DNA of 64,000 nucleotides from Aphanomyces cochlioides (lineage: Eukaryota; Oomycota; Saprolegniomycetes; Saprolegniales; Verrucalvaceae): assembly GCA_019828595.1 (NCBI GenBank), contig JAHQRK010000017.1:620001-684000 (forward strand). The letters are read 5' to 3'. The translations under genes and the position numbers were made by a program. This document shows, in pieces, positions 1-9,194 of the stretch (positions are counted from its first letter, which is position 1; every line of letters starts with the position of its first letter). The notes under the pieces were generated by a model, which did not search any database, was not told where the DNA came from, and saw nothing but the letters and a program-made list of their open reading frames with translations.

Positions 1-855
1 TCCGACAAACCAACGATCGCATGGGCGCTGCTCCAGACCGATGGAACGACGTTCCTCAATGCGAATGTAACCCAGAACGTCACGACGTCGCAATTGTTTT
101 ACTGTCGAGCGACGGATTCAACATGTTTGCCCTTTCAGAATGCGAAACCACTCTGTAGTCCAGTCCTGCCACCATCTCAGCAATACAAAACCATGTTCCT
201 CTCAAGCCCCGTGTCCTTGCCACCGGATGCAGGCGACTACATATTCTTCGTCATGGCCACCCTTCCTGCCAATCAAACTCATCGCATTGATGCTGCACTT
301 TTCACTAAAGTCACAATTCAAGCTGCAATGCCAACTACTCCGCCATCTTCCAACCACACGGGGCTTTACATTGGCGTTGGGGTCGGCGCATTTGTTGTCA
401 TCGTGGCCATCGTGATATGGTGTTGCCTTACGCAACGACGAGTTCGGCGTTTGGAACGAGAACTCCACCGAGCGACATTTGTATCAATGCAAGCCCAGCA
501 GCGTGTTTTGTCTTTGTCAATACCCAAGCCGGCCTATGACCAGCAAGATATTCAAGCAGGCCCATTCCCCCTATCTCGCACTGCGCCTTCGTACTCAGAC
601 ACTTCACATCACTACTCATCGTCTGCTCAAGTGGATCAAATCCTGCGTGGGTCAAGGAATGTTTTTCCGAATCAACACAACGGCCACTACAGCGCCCCTC
701 CCAGGTCACCGTCAAATGCTTCTACCGACTACTCCACGCATCCCCAAGTGCACGTCTCTAATTTTCGCACAAGCTTTCCCTCCGACCACGGGTATGTCCT
801 TCGATCAAGCGAACAACGGTCTGCGTTTTCCCACGGCTCGAGCCATCATTCATAG
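1..855 (+). CDS. Single-pass membrane protein, C-terminal part (5' end outside window)
   Basis: The frame is open from the first base to the stop at 853-855 (284 residues seen), so the true start lies upstream. The first ~115 residues look extracellular: several Asn-X-Thr/Ser sites and paired cysteines. A hydrophobic segment beginning GLYIGVGVGAFVVIV (about residues 120-143) is a clear transmembrane helix, followed by CC and a basic stop-transfer stretch. The remaining ~140 residues are Ser/Pro/Tyr-rich, low in complexity and presumably cytoplasmic. This type I layout is common for surface proteins of oomycetes, but I recognise no family. No splice signal was needed to read it. Function is unknown. 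Confidence 0.7.
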   Translation, partial: SDKPTIAWALLQTDGTTFLNANVTQNVTTSQLFYCRATDSTCLPFQNAKPLCSPVLPPSQQYKTMFLSSPVSLPPDAGDYIFFVMATLPANQTHRIDAALFTKVTIQAAMPTTPPSSNHTGLYIGVGVGAFVVIVAIVIWCCLTQRRVRRLERELHRATFVSMQAQQRVLSLSIPKPAYDQQDIQAGPFPLSRTAPSYSDTSHHYSSSAQVDQILRGSRNVFPNQHNGHYSAPPRSPSNASTDYSTHPQVHVSNFRTSFPSDHGYVLRSSEQRSAFSHGSSHHS

Positions 856-1529
856 TGTGCCATTGATATAGTGGTGTGTTTGATTTGTGACTTGTGAGTG
901 TAAAAAGTTTATGGCATTGGTATACGCACCGTTTCAATTACCTCATAAGGTGAACAACTCATAGTGAGACAGCGACATCCTTCGTCCTCGCAGAGATCAA
1001 AGTTCAAAGATGGAGGTGTCCTGCCATGATGCGTGGCCAAGTGCTTGGTCTTTTTGCTGAATTGTGTGCGAATGCCAAGGCCATTGCTTACTTTCAAGCA
1101 TGGAGGAGCCGAGCGCACTATGGCACGACGCAACTCTTCCTGCGCATGTACGTGTAATCTAAAGCATGGAAAAGATGTGAATCAATTGAAAAACTAACTG
1201 GTCAAAGTTATGCACTAATCTTCGTTGCCCACGATAGGGATAATCATCATGCTGAAGTATTCCTTAGTATACATCCTTCGAAAGCTCTCGCAACCAAGTC
1301 GGAGCTCACTATAGGCACAATGGAACCAAAAGTGAACGTAACTAAACGGTAGTCCATGGAGATGTTATCCTTACATGTACTTGGATGAAAAGGCGAAATG
1401 ATGAAAAGTCTTGATACAATGCAATTGCCACGAATTCTATGCTCAATGTAATGATGTTTGAGATATCGAGTTTTCATTCCTCTATTCATGACAAGCTTAC
1501 TGCCGCGAGTTGCTACAACACAAAGCAAA
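856..1529. other. Intergenic stretch without a supported gene
   Basis: Only short overlapping reading frames are present here, with no recognisable protein and no strong repeat. It separates the membrane protein gene from the transporter fragment on the other strand. Confidence 0.5.
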
Positions 1530-1892
1530 CTAAGCCTCGACAATGCTTTGGTTCAATGGAGTCGCTTCGCCAAGAACCAAAGCATTGAATTCGCTGTCGA
1601 GCTCGTCCATGCCTTGGTTGTTGTCGTAGAGGCAGATCCAAGTAAGCACAATGGTTACAAAGCAGAGGAAAGCAAAAGTGAAGAAGACACCAGGGAAGCC
1701 AAAATCAGGCACTTGCACCCATTGTGAGAATCCATAGGAACCAACGGCAGCACCAACTTTGCCCATAGCAGCCGAGATTCCATGACAAGAACTTCGAATG
1801 GGAGTAGGAAATACTTCAGTTGGAAAGACAAACGTTGACGTATTTGGACCAAAGTTGGAGAAAAAGTTGTGCAGCTTGAGCTTTGCGCTCAT
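1530..1892 (-). pseudogene. MFS phosphate/organic-ion transporter, C-terminal fragment
   Basis: About 115 residues match the last two transmembrane helices and tail of PHS/SV2-type major facilitator transporters. The diagnostic stretch is NFGPNTSTFVFPTEVFPT followed by the SSCHGISAAMGKVGAAVGSYGF helix start, then one more hydrophobic helix and an acidic C-terminal tail containing MDELDSEFNAL. The N-terminal ten or so helices are absent: homology begins abruptly at about 1880 with no promoter or start of its own. The piece is exactly what the truncated transporter at 36.6-37.7 kb lacks, and it lies on the same strand. It is either the displaced 3' end of that gene or a paralogous fragment. Confidence 0.75.
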
Positions 1893-2172
1893 TATCGCTA
1901 AGGCTTATACGACTGTGATGGTGAGACCAGATTAAAGATGCCGGTCGCAAGTGTCGAGCCGTTGTTAGAAATGTTAAGATTCAAAAAGATTGCCTGCAAG
2001 GCAGCAAAGCAGACTGCTGGTAGCTCTCCAGTGGCTATCTGAGTCCATTGACGATCTTGTCGTAAGTATTATTGATGTTATAAGTAGTTATGACGATAAC
2101 TGAACTGCATCTTGCTTTAGGTTAGTCTGTGTGTGTTGGCCCAGAGGCAACGGATGTTAAGATGACTTAAAA

Positions 2173-2248
2173 GGTGAGAGCATGCCTGGACTCGAACCTG
2201 CAACCTCCAGGTTCAAACGCTGTCACCCTATCACAACGGCCACTGGCC
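2173..2248 (-). other. tRNA-like polymerase III relic (tRNA pseudogene or SINE head)
   Basis: Read on the minus strand, the segment has a perfect B-box (GGTTCGAGTCC) and an A-box-like TGGCCGTTGTGATAGGG at about the right spacing, and it ends in a short T run after CACC. The acceptor stem cannot be paired and the T-stem carries mismatches, so a functional tRNA is unlikely. The anticodon cannot be assigned safely. A tRNA-derived SINE promoter is the main alternative. Confidence 0.4.
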
Positions 2249-2666
2249 TTGACAGTTACATGAGGCACAATTCTTAGCAAAGAACTCGCGTTAGCTCATT
2301 GAACATGAGCAATTTTATCACAACGACGTTGACGTCTGCTCCTTCAAATTACACGTCACAATGCATTTTCACATCCATGAACCAATCTCTTTCTAACTTC
2401 ATCGCTATTTTCTGTCATTGACAAGGATATAGTCGTCAGGTCCTAGCAAACAAATACTTGTAGAATGCTTCCTCTCCCCCGTGTGGGCATTCCCCCGTCA
2501 CTCCCTGTAGACCAAAGTGCTTTGCAGGGAACATGCCCAGTCTCTCGTACAGGTGTGACGAGAGAGGAGCACAGTGTTCCACAGTACTGATATTGATACA
2601 CAAATGTGTGATTCCCCAAATATTTCCTGTGATTCCCGATTTTCTGTGTGCAGATTTTCTGGACTC
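2249..2666. other. Intergenic stretch without a supported gene
   Basis: Short reading frames only. No homology or repeat structure is evident until the inverted terminal repeat at 2667. Confidence 0.45.
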
Positions 2667-2771
2667 ACACTTTTCGCCATCAATGTGGAAGAGATAAAAA
2701 ATATCGGATTTCAGAGTCATTCTCAGTCAGAATTTTGCATTCAATGTGAAATCCTTTTCCACCAATGTGAA

Positions 2772-2937
2772 CACAAAAGATGCGCGCGAAGACAAGGCGC
2801 CAAGAACGTTCAGTCCAGTGGACTGGGTTCATTGCATTCTACGACCGTGGCAACTGCCAGAAGCCGTTCGAGTTCAATTAACTCATTCCACTCGACCAAA
2901 ACAGATTGGCGCCTTGTCTTCGCGCGCATCTTTTGTG
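2772..2937. repeat. 32-base perfect inverted repeat inside the transposon relic
   Basis: The sequence at 2772-2803, beginning CACAAAAGATGCGCGCGAAG, is the exact reverse complement of 2906-2937. The arms flank a 102-base spacer. A transcript through this region would form a long hairpin, and the arms may also mark an internal inversion or duplication during decay of the element. Confidence 0.8.
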
Positions 2938-2996
2938 CTCGATCTGAGTTGGCATCCTTGAGCCTCTCAATGGTGAAGTGATAGTTCATTTCACAA

Positions 2997-3299
2997 TTGC
3001 GACGCTCTTGGATGCGTTTGTTTCGCCTTGGTCCGTATTCGCCAATGCTAAACCCGATTGATGGTTGTTTTAGCGACTTGAAGTCTGCCATCAAGCGCTT
3101 CTTAGCGCTCCGCACTGAGCACATGTTCGATCGCCGTGACTTCGACGCCTACCTCCAAGCACGCATGAGTTTGCTCGAAGAGGCAGCCAGAAATTCCATG
3201 GCTTCAATTACTCTGCCTGTCATCGTAGCAGAGGCTCTGTTTTGCCAAAGAAACATAGCAAAGGCATTGGCATTGGAGGACATGCAATATGGCTCGTGA
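2997..3299 (+). pseudogene. DDE transposase (Tc1/mariner-like), C-terminal fragment
   Basis: About 100 residues read like the end of the DDE superfamily endonuclease found in many oomycete transposons. The segment LGPYSPMLNPIDGCFSDLK is the region of the third catalytic acid (usually NPIE), here Asp instead of Glu. It is followed by the helical tail with RTEHMFDRRDFDAYL and LFCQRNIAKA. The first two catalytic aspartates and the DNA-binding domain are missing. There is no credible start, so it is not expected to be active. Confidence 0.75.
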
Positions 3300-3419
3300 C
3301 CAGGTCACATTGATGGCAAAATATTTCACATTGATGGCAAAAGTTGCGTTTTATATTACGTCTTGATTAAAATCAGCGTTTTCTATTTAGTTTCTTTCCA
3401 CATTGATGGCAAAAAGTGT

Positions 3420-4175
3420 TCAACTTGATCGGGCAAAGGTGTAGTCGTGGTGCGTTGAAGTGAAGCTTTGAGGCCGCGGTCAAGCCGTGGCTCAAGCTCA
3501 AGGGAGAAGTGAAGACTAAGATGCTGCGATTAAGTCGTGGTTCAAGTCGAAGACGGAGCATATGTCCGCTGGACATGGCTTGGGGGGTGATGTGTGCCGT
3601 GATCCAGCCGCATCACAGGCTCGTCCTCGTGACAGCCGGTGTTGCCGAACGTGAACCGCAGTTTAAGCGACGAAGGCGTTTCAAGATGAAGAGCCGCCGG
3701 TTTCAAGATGAAGGGTCACCGTTGAACCGACGCGCTCAAGATAGAAGGAAAAGACGTTCAAGTGAAGATTGGATTCAAGTAGTTAGTTCATTATCTGCGG
3801 CCAACTGCCCAAGCCAATCAATTGCGTGTTCACGGGAGGTGTCATTCCCCCATTTGATTGTTTGTGGCGGCGGCTTCGCGGAACATACTACAATGACGTT
3901 CGTACGGCGCTGCCATTGATCCCTGCAAGTTGTATGCGTTGTACGCTGACGCGCCTGCAAGTTTTGACGAAGCCTCGTATGTTGTGTGGTTGTCGGCCAC
4001 CCATCAAACAAGTGACCAGGTGTAATCGTTTGGCAATAATTGAAATACAGCAAATTCGGGACAATCGTTTGAAAGCTTGTGGCACCATTTGTCTCGAGCA
4101 AAGGCTGCTTCACTGGACTTGTACGGTCGGTGGAAGCAGTTGCGGGGATGAAGATGAGTGCAGAATGCACATTCC
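3420..4175. other. Intergenic stretch without a supported gene
   Basis: Several overlapping short reading frames occur on both strands, but none has recognisable motifs. Phrases such as TCAAGTCGTGG recur loosely, suggesting an old degenerate repeat. Confidence 0.4.
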
Positions 4176-4179
4176 TCAA

Positions 4180-4905
4180 TGAAGTCCACGTTGAAAATGT
4201 GGATATGGCAAGGTGTGAGGCGACTTCAACATGGATGTGGTCGCGGAATGTGCGTTCCCTGGTTTTTGGTGAATTTGAATATCTTGTGTTAGCTATTTGG
4301 GAGTGATTGCTATGTCACTAAAGCGAGGTCGTTCATGGTTGCCATATGCGGATTTGGCATGTTGCGGGATACATGATCGTAGATAAAATCTCATATGCGG
4401 ATTTCGATGTTTGGCCGACTTTCGATGGGTGTGGGGAAGCTTGCGAAACATTGGTGTGTCGTTGTACCAGTTTCCCTTGCTTTAGTAACATTACGAGGGA
4501 CGTCACGAAATCAAGCATTTTGAATGAGAAGTCTGAGTGGAATACAGACATAGTCACTAATGCGAGGTGTTTTGTGTTGGGCTGCAATTTGTCATGTGAG
4601 ATATAATACCCGTGGTAATTCATATTGAATGGAGGAGTGGTTTATAGAGGTCAGCCCTTCAAATTTCATGGGCACCCGAACGCGCTCTTAGTCTTCTCTC
4701 TGGCGTATGTCAAGTGCATAGAGGGTTCACCCCCAAATTCAATACCCACCATCGCCGCGCACACACCGTCTTCTCCCTACGGACGTGTCGCAAACACACA
4801 TGCTCAGGCGTCTCCCAGCAAGCACCACAGCTACGCACACATCAATCAACACCAAGCGAGTCATAACATAATACAATATGCACTGTATGTCTCCAATGGA
4901 GGACC
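4180..4905 (-). repeat. Diverged inverted copy of the 1.3-kb macrosatellite unit
   Basis: Reverse-complemented, the segment follows the unit of the 9-22 kb arrays block by block. It has the CCAAAAACCAGGGAACACA block, the paired CATATGCGG motifs (4343 and 4392, 49 bases apart as in the arrays), the AGGTCTACCCTTCAAACTTC-like block and the GGTGAATCC / GAGACGCCTGAGCATG end. Substitutions and indels are frequent, so it is far older than the array units. It lies opposite in orientation to the arrays. Confidence 0.8.
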
Positions 4906-5095
4906 CCCCCGGTAACAACGATATCTACAAGATGCCGAGTTTAGACGCGACGTCTTGTCAAACGGACGATCTTCCAAGTTCAGTCGACGAAGACGCGAAA
5001 CTGACTTCGTTTGCCCCCCAAACTTCCTATATTAAGTTGGCCAGGCGTTTGAATACAATGACATCGAGGACTTCCAACGTAATCTTAAACCTTTT
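4906..5095. repeat. Degenerate repeat shared with 8.76-8.9 kb
   Basis: The block with ACGGACGATCTTCCAAGTTC and AGTCGACGA is matched by a similar block near 8780. The neighbouring GATGCCGAG phrase appears inverted near 8855 as CTCGGCATC. The two loci therefore share a duplicated and rearranged ancestor. No gene is recognised. Confidence 0.5.
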
Positions 5096-6270
5096 GCATT
5101 GAGTTCACCTGAAGGGCAATGATATCAAAGGACTTAAGAACTGTGATCACAAGCTCGAGGGATGCAAGTCGCTTCGCTTTGGAAAAATGATGAACCATGC
5201 AGACACGTGACCCTCTTGGAAGATTCTATGGGGTCTCGAATGACAGCTACACCATCGTAGATGGAAGCAAGAAGGGCTGGTTGTATTTGTGTTTCTTGAA
5301 TCGGACTGTCCTAGTGTCTTGACATTTGCGAGGGTAAGCTCCCATAGTAGTGAGAATGATGAGTGTTATCTTTAACTGTGTGCTCATTCACAAAACTTTG
5401 ATGAGAAAGCATGCATGGAGACATGATAGACATCAGTGTGAACCATCTAATCAGGTACTTGGCGCTCTGAATATGTAGCATGCCGTCCTTGGAAACGGGG
5501 CAGCAACCAATTGCGATACTGATTCGATCCTCGTGAACTTGTCAACGACATGGGAGGGATTGCCGCCAACAAAAGATGCCCAAAGGATGTCTTACCTCCG
5601 TGAGCTGAATGGGTTTATCGCAATGTCGAGCCTTGGTGCTACCCTTTCGCCTCTGCATTGCATCCACAACTCAGGCACAACTTATGGTCGAGACGGACGA
5701 ACAGTTCATGCATCTAACCAGGTCCGAGCTACCGCAGTAAAAACATGGTAATCGCCACCAGGAAGGACGCTATAGGTGTGCATCAACCTGTCCTGCGTAG
5801 AATTGAAAGGCTTACTGCCACGTTGCTTTCATTAAATTAGAAGGAGCTGTTTTTACTAGGTAGAGAGGCGAACAAGAAGTGCTGGACTGGAGATTTGTAA
5901 CCGTCGAAAAACGATCGGAGAGAAACGGCATTTTGAAATTAGACAGCACGAAGCTCTCACGACGTCTCTGGTGCGACGCTGCGAAGCTCTCCACACCAAA
6001 GGAGACAATTTCCAAGAGGTATCGCCCCCATCCATGAAGCACTACACCTTGTTCTCTCACGCCGTTCTCTTGGCCTTGGCAAAGAAGACGCGGTCATTAC
6101 ATGAAGCGATCCGAACAAAGTGACACATCTTACGGATTCATGCACGACTTCCTCTAACTGAGCGATTTGCTCTCAAGGTTATGTCGACCTACGTATCGAC
6201 AAGTTATCCAAGGCAGTATTGTTGGCTCCTTGCAATTACAACTGGTCGAAAAATGAAAGCAAGACAATAA
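5096..6270. other. Long stretch without a supported gene
   Basis: Only short reading frames with no family resemblance. Base composition is ordinary. Nothing repetitive is visible until the minisatellite at 6280. Confidence 0.4.
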
Positions 6271-6279
6271 GTCAAGATA

Positions 6280-6610
6280 TCCCCGGCGAAATATCTGGAC
6301 AAAATACACAAACGAAATATCTGGACAAAATACACGAACGAAATATCAAGACGAAATATCTGGACAAAATATACAAACAAAATATCTGGACAAAATACAC
6401 GAATGAAATATCTGGACAAAATACACGAATGAAATATCAGGACAAAATATACGAACGGAATATCAGGACAAAATATACGAACGGAATATCTGGATAAAAT
6501 ATCTGGACAGAATATTTGGACAGAATATCTGGACATAATATACGGATGGAATATACGGACGGAATATCTGGAGAAAATATACGGACGGAATAGCTGGTCG
6601 AGGTACACGG
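6280..6610. repeat. Degenerate minisatellite built on ATATCTGGACAAAATA
   Basis: About a dozen imperfect copies of a 20-30 base phrase (ATATCTGGACAAAATACACG and variants with AACGAAT) follow head to tail. The open frames that cross it are artefacts of the repeat. A weaker continuation of the same family is visible at about 7385-7480, and an opposite-orientation relative lies at 25.8-26.3 kb. Confidence 0.8.
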
Positions 6611-6639
6611 TCAAAATAAGCTGCCGAAATACATCATTT

Positions 6640-6785
6640 TTATAAAAAATTATTAATATTTTATGTTTATATATTTAATAAATATTTTTTAGATATAACA
6701 AATTTTTTATTAAATAATTTTTTTAATTTTTCAATATATACTAATTTAATTAAAGAATTTTTAATTAAGAAATTATTTTTATGTA
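6640..6785. other. Extremely AT-rich island
   Basis: About 145 bases consist almost entirely of A and T, with runs such as AATATTTTTTAGATATAAC. The flanks are of normal composition and the boundaries are sharp. Options are a nuclear insert of organellar DNA, a transposon tail or a scaffold-type element. The sequence alone does not decide. Confidence 0.6.
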
Positions 6786-7837
6786 AAACCTGGTAGAATG
6801 AACATCTCGTGGTGGAGTGGGATTTTAACAACGAATTGAAAGGCGTTCAGCTATAGATAAATATAAGATTTTGTATTCGCATAGTAGCCTCAAGACAAAA
6901 TGATTCTGTATGTAACAACACCTGGTACACGACATTCAACAAACAACTGCATTGTGGAATGACCCCTTGGAGGCAAGACATGGCTTCAAGTCTCCAAGTG
7001 CATACAAGAACGCTTGTTCAGTCAGCGTATTTGGACTGAATCGGTGTGGGCGGTGTGCATGATGACTGAGTGCTAACTCTCATCTTCGTCGATCATCTTC
7101 AGCATAGCCACCTTGTCGTCCATACTCAAGTCAACCATGCTTCCTGAGCTGAGTGAGGATGTGGCTGTTTATCAAAATAGACCAGAAAACGCCTGATCGT
7201 ATTCAACCTTAAACGCTGTTACTCCTCACATCTGTCAATATTACTGCGTTCAGCTTCAAAGGGTTTTGTTCATTCTAGCAATGCCGCTATCAATGAAAAT
7301 CTGTCCGTGGATCCAAAACATGTTCATTTTGAAAGGCGTTTAGCTATTCGAGGTGTTTAAAGTGGCAGGTTTTACTGTAGATGGACGAGAGAATACACGA
7401 AAGAAATGGCTGGACGAATTATACGAGCGAAAAGATGCGGACAAAATTACTGGACAAAATACTTAGTCAAAATAGACAAGCGAGGGTGACTAGGTCGAGC
7501 AACATGTGAAGCCGAGTAAATAGAAAATGGGCTTATTGCCTATTGGGTTCGATTTGAGTTAACTACAGATTGAGATTCTCCATCATTTAAGCTTTCTTTT
7601 GCCGACTGAACCATCCCAATGCTTTCGTTGCCGAGATATGAGGCATCCAAGTTGATGGCCCGACATTTTCCTCCAAAATATGAGTTTTGAGTTTTTGGTA
7701 TTGTCCGATACAGTTTTTTTAGAAGAATCCAGTGGTATTATTGAAACTCAACAATTTGTCTTTGATTTTGAGAAAATTAGAAAAGAAACGACAGTACACA
7801 GGGTATTATACAAGTGTTTTGAACACTCAGGCAATAC
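6786..7837. other. Gene-poor stretch with remnants
   Basis: On the minus strand a short acidic open tail (containing MVDLSMDDKVAMLKMIDEDE) ends at a stop at 7073-7075 and looks like the C-terminus of a lost gene. A small patch of the GGACAAAATA repeat family occurs at 7385-7480. Nothing else is supported. Confidence 0.4.
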
Positions 7838-7995
7838 GACTGGTTTTGGTTTACGTAATGTCATTAAGACTGGTTTTGATTTGTGCAGTGTCAATAAGAC
7901 TGGTTTTGATTTGTGCAGTGTCAATAAGAATGATTTTGATTTACACAAGTCAAGAATTCGTGTCAATTAGACTGATTTTGATTTACATCTCGAGC
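7838..7995. repeat. 30-base minisatellite, about five copies
   Basis: Copies of GACTGGTTTTGATTTGTGCA plus GTGTCAATAA follow one another with a 30-base period. The central two are identical and the outer ones degenerate. Because 30 is a multiple of three, it keeps frames open, which explains the short spurious proteins here. Confidence 0.8.
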
Positions 7996-8070
7996 AATAT
8001 GCCATGCTCGACATCTTTCATTGTCGATTGAAGTACTGTACATTGTCAACTTCGGCCAAAGGTGTTTCTG

Positions 8071-8229
8071 CTACAGCGCATTAGCGTCACCGTCGTCTTC
8101 GCCAGCATCGGAGTAGACAATGTCTTCATTGTCATATTCTAAAACGTCGGAACCACCAAGCAAATCAACAAAAGAGGACGTGTTATCGGGAAGGGAATCG
8201 ACGCTTTCTGGCATGCCAGCGTCCTCCAT
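8071..8229 (-). CDS. Short acidic open reading frame (52 residues), hypothetical
   Basis: An ATG at 8229 opens a 52-residue frame rich in Asp/Glu (contains DVLEYDNEDIVYSDAGEDD) that stops at 8071. The codon pattern looks protein-like, and such acidic tails are common at the C-termini of oomycete transposase-like proteins, so it may be a leftover rather than a free gene. No partner or promoter is visible. Function is unknown. Confidence 0.3.
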   Translation of the reverse strand: MEDAGMPESVDSLPDNTSSFVDLLGGSDVLEYDNEDIVYSDAGEDDGDANAL

Positions 8230-9057
8230 CACACAAACGAAAGTGTTTTAAACCACTGATCGACTGTTTGTGTTTTATGAAACAGTTTTTTTTCGTTTTC
8301 TCGAAACAAAGAATGTGGGCTGTCGATGTAACCTCTACCTTGACACGTCGATTTGTCGAAAACAGAAAATGGTTGATAAGGTCAGTTTTTATTTACTCGG
8401 CTTCATGTTTGGACGGTCGAACAAGTCGCTCGAAATTAGCTGACATGGAAACTGCCTATCGTCAGAGTATTTTGTCGATGGACAATGCTCACTAGAATCA
8501 CGAGCCAGTGCATCTGCGGCGAGTTGTGTTTGCTTCGCACAACAGCAGTTTTTCGAATAGCTTCGCGTCGGATTCCTCTCGGCCAAATGGATAGGAATAT
8601 TCGTCGCGTGTGGTGGCCGTCGATGATCTCGACATCCACCACGCGCGACGAGTATTGTTATCAGTCTCAAGTCGACGCGCCCAAGGAGATCAACGTCACG
8701 ATTAGCGCAGCTGCGCTCGTCGAAGGATTGCAAGAGTCGTTGGAGCATGCAGCTCTCAGGAAACGTCTCGTTAAACGGACGCTTTTCCAAGTTCAGTCGA
8801 CGACGACAACGAGAGTCAAGACGGTTTGCTCCCCAAACTTTTTGCAGCGTTTAACCCTCGGCATCTTTGTAGTTATCGTTGCTGTCCATCCGTTGTCCCC
8901 TGGGGTTCTCTGGGGGTCATGAAACGCTCGTAGCTCCTGAGACTCCTGCGGCTTCAGAGCAACTGAGCAACATGGTCAGGATGCACGATTCGAGAGGCGT
9001 CGTTGGTGTGCGCTCGGTGGAGTAGATAGGTCGTGTAGTTCATCGACATAACACTCG
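8230..9057. other. No supported gene; degenerate duplicated sequence
   Basis: Open frames on both strands overlap each other and show no motif. The part around 8766-8890 is related to 4906-5095 (see there). Confidence 0.4.
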
Positions 9058-9194
9058 AGACAGAATGCATATTGTATGTTATGACTCTCTTGGTGTTTGC
9101 TGGATCTGTTGGTGACGACTAAGGCGCTTGGGTTGCGACGCCTGAGGATGGTTCTTGTCGCCCAGTCCGCGGCGAGAGGCAGTGTGAGCGCGGC
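9058..9194 (+). repeat. Diverged end of a macrosatellite unit
   Basis: The segment from GCATATTGTATG to GCGCGGC parallels the last ~140 bases of the array unit but with many changes. It directly abuts the first perfect unit at 9195. It shows that an older copy stood to the left of the recent array. Confidence 0.7.

Larger units (their letters stand above)
2667..3419 (+). mobile_element. Tc1/mariner-like transposon relic with terminal inverted repeats
   Basis: The ends are 22-base inverted repeats: ACACTTTTCGCCATCAATGTGG at 2667-2688, and the complementary CCACATTGATGGCAAAAAGTGT at 3398-3419, differing at one base. Further direct copies of the CACATTGATGGCAAAA motif lie inside the right end at about 3307 and 3331. 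The ~750-base interior contains a truncated transposase end and a long internal inverted repeat. The length is far below a full mariner element, so this is an internally deleted, non-autonomous copy. No TA target duplication is obvious beside the ends. Confidence 0.7.

Noticed and set aside
6204..6614. A minus-strand repetitive protein rich in Ser, Tyr, Phe and Ile
   Set aside because: It is a translation of the minisatellite. Equally long frames exist on the other strand and there is no flanking gene structure.
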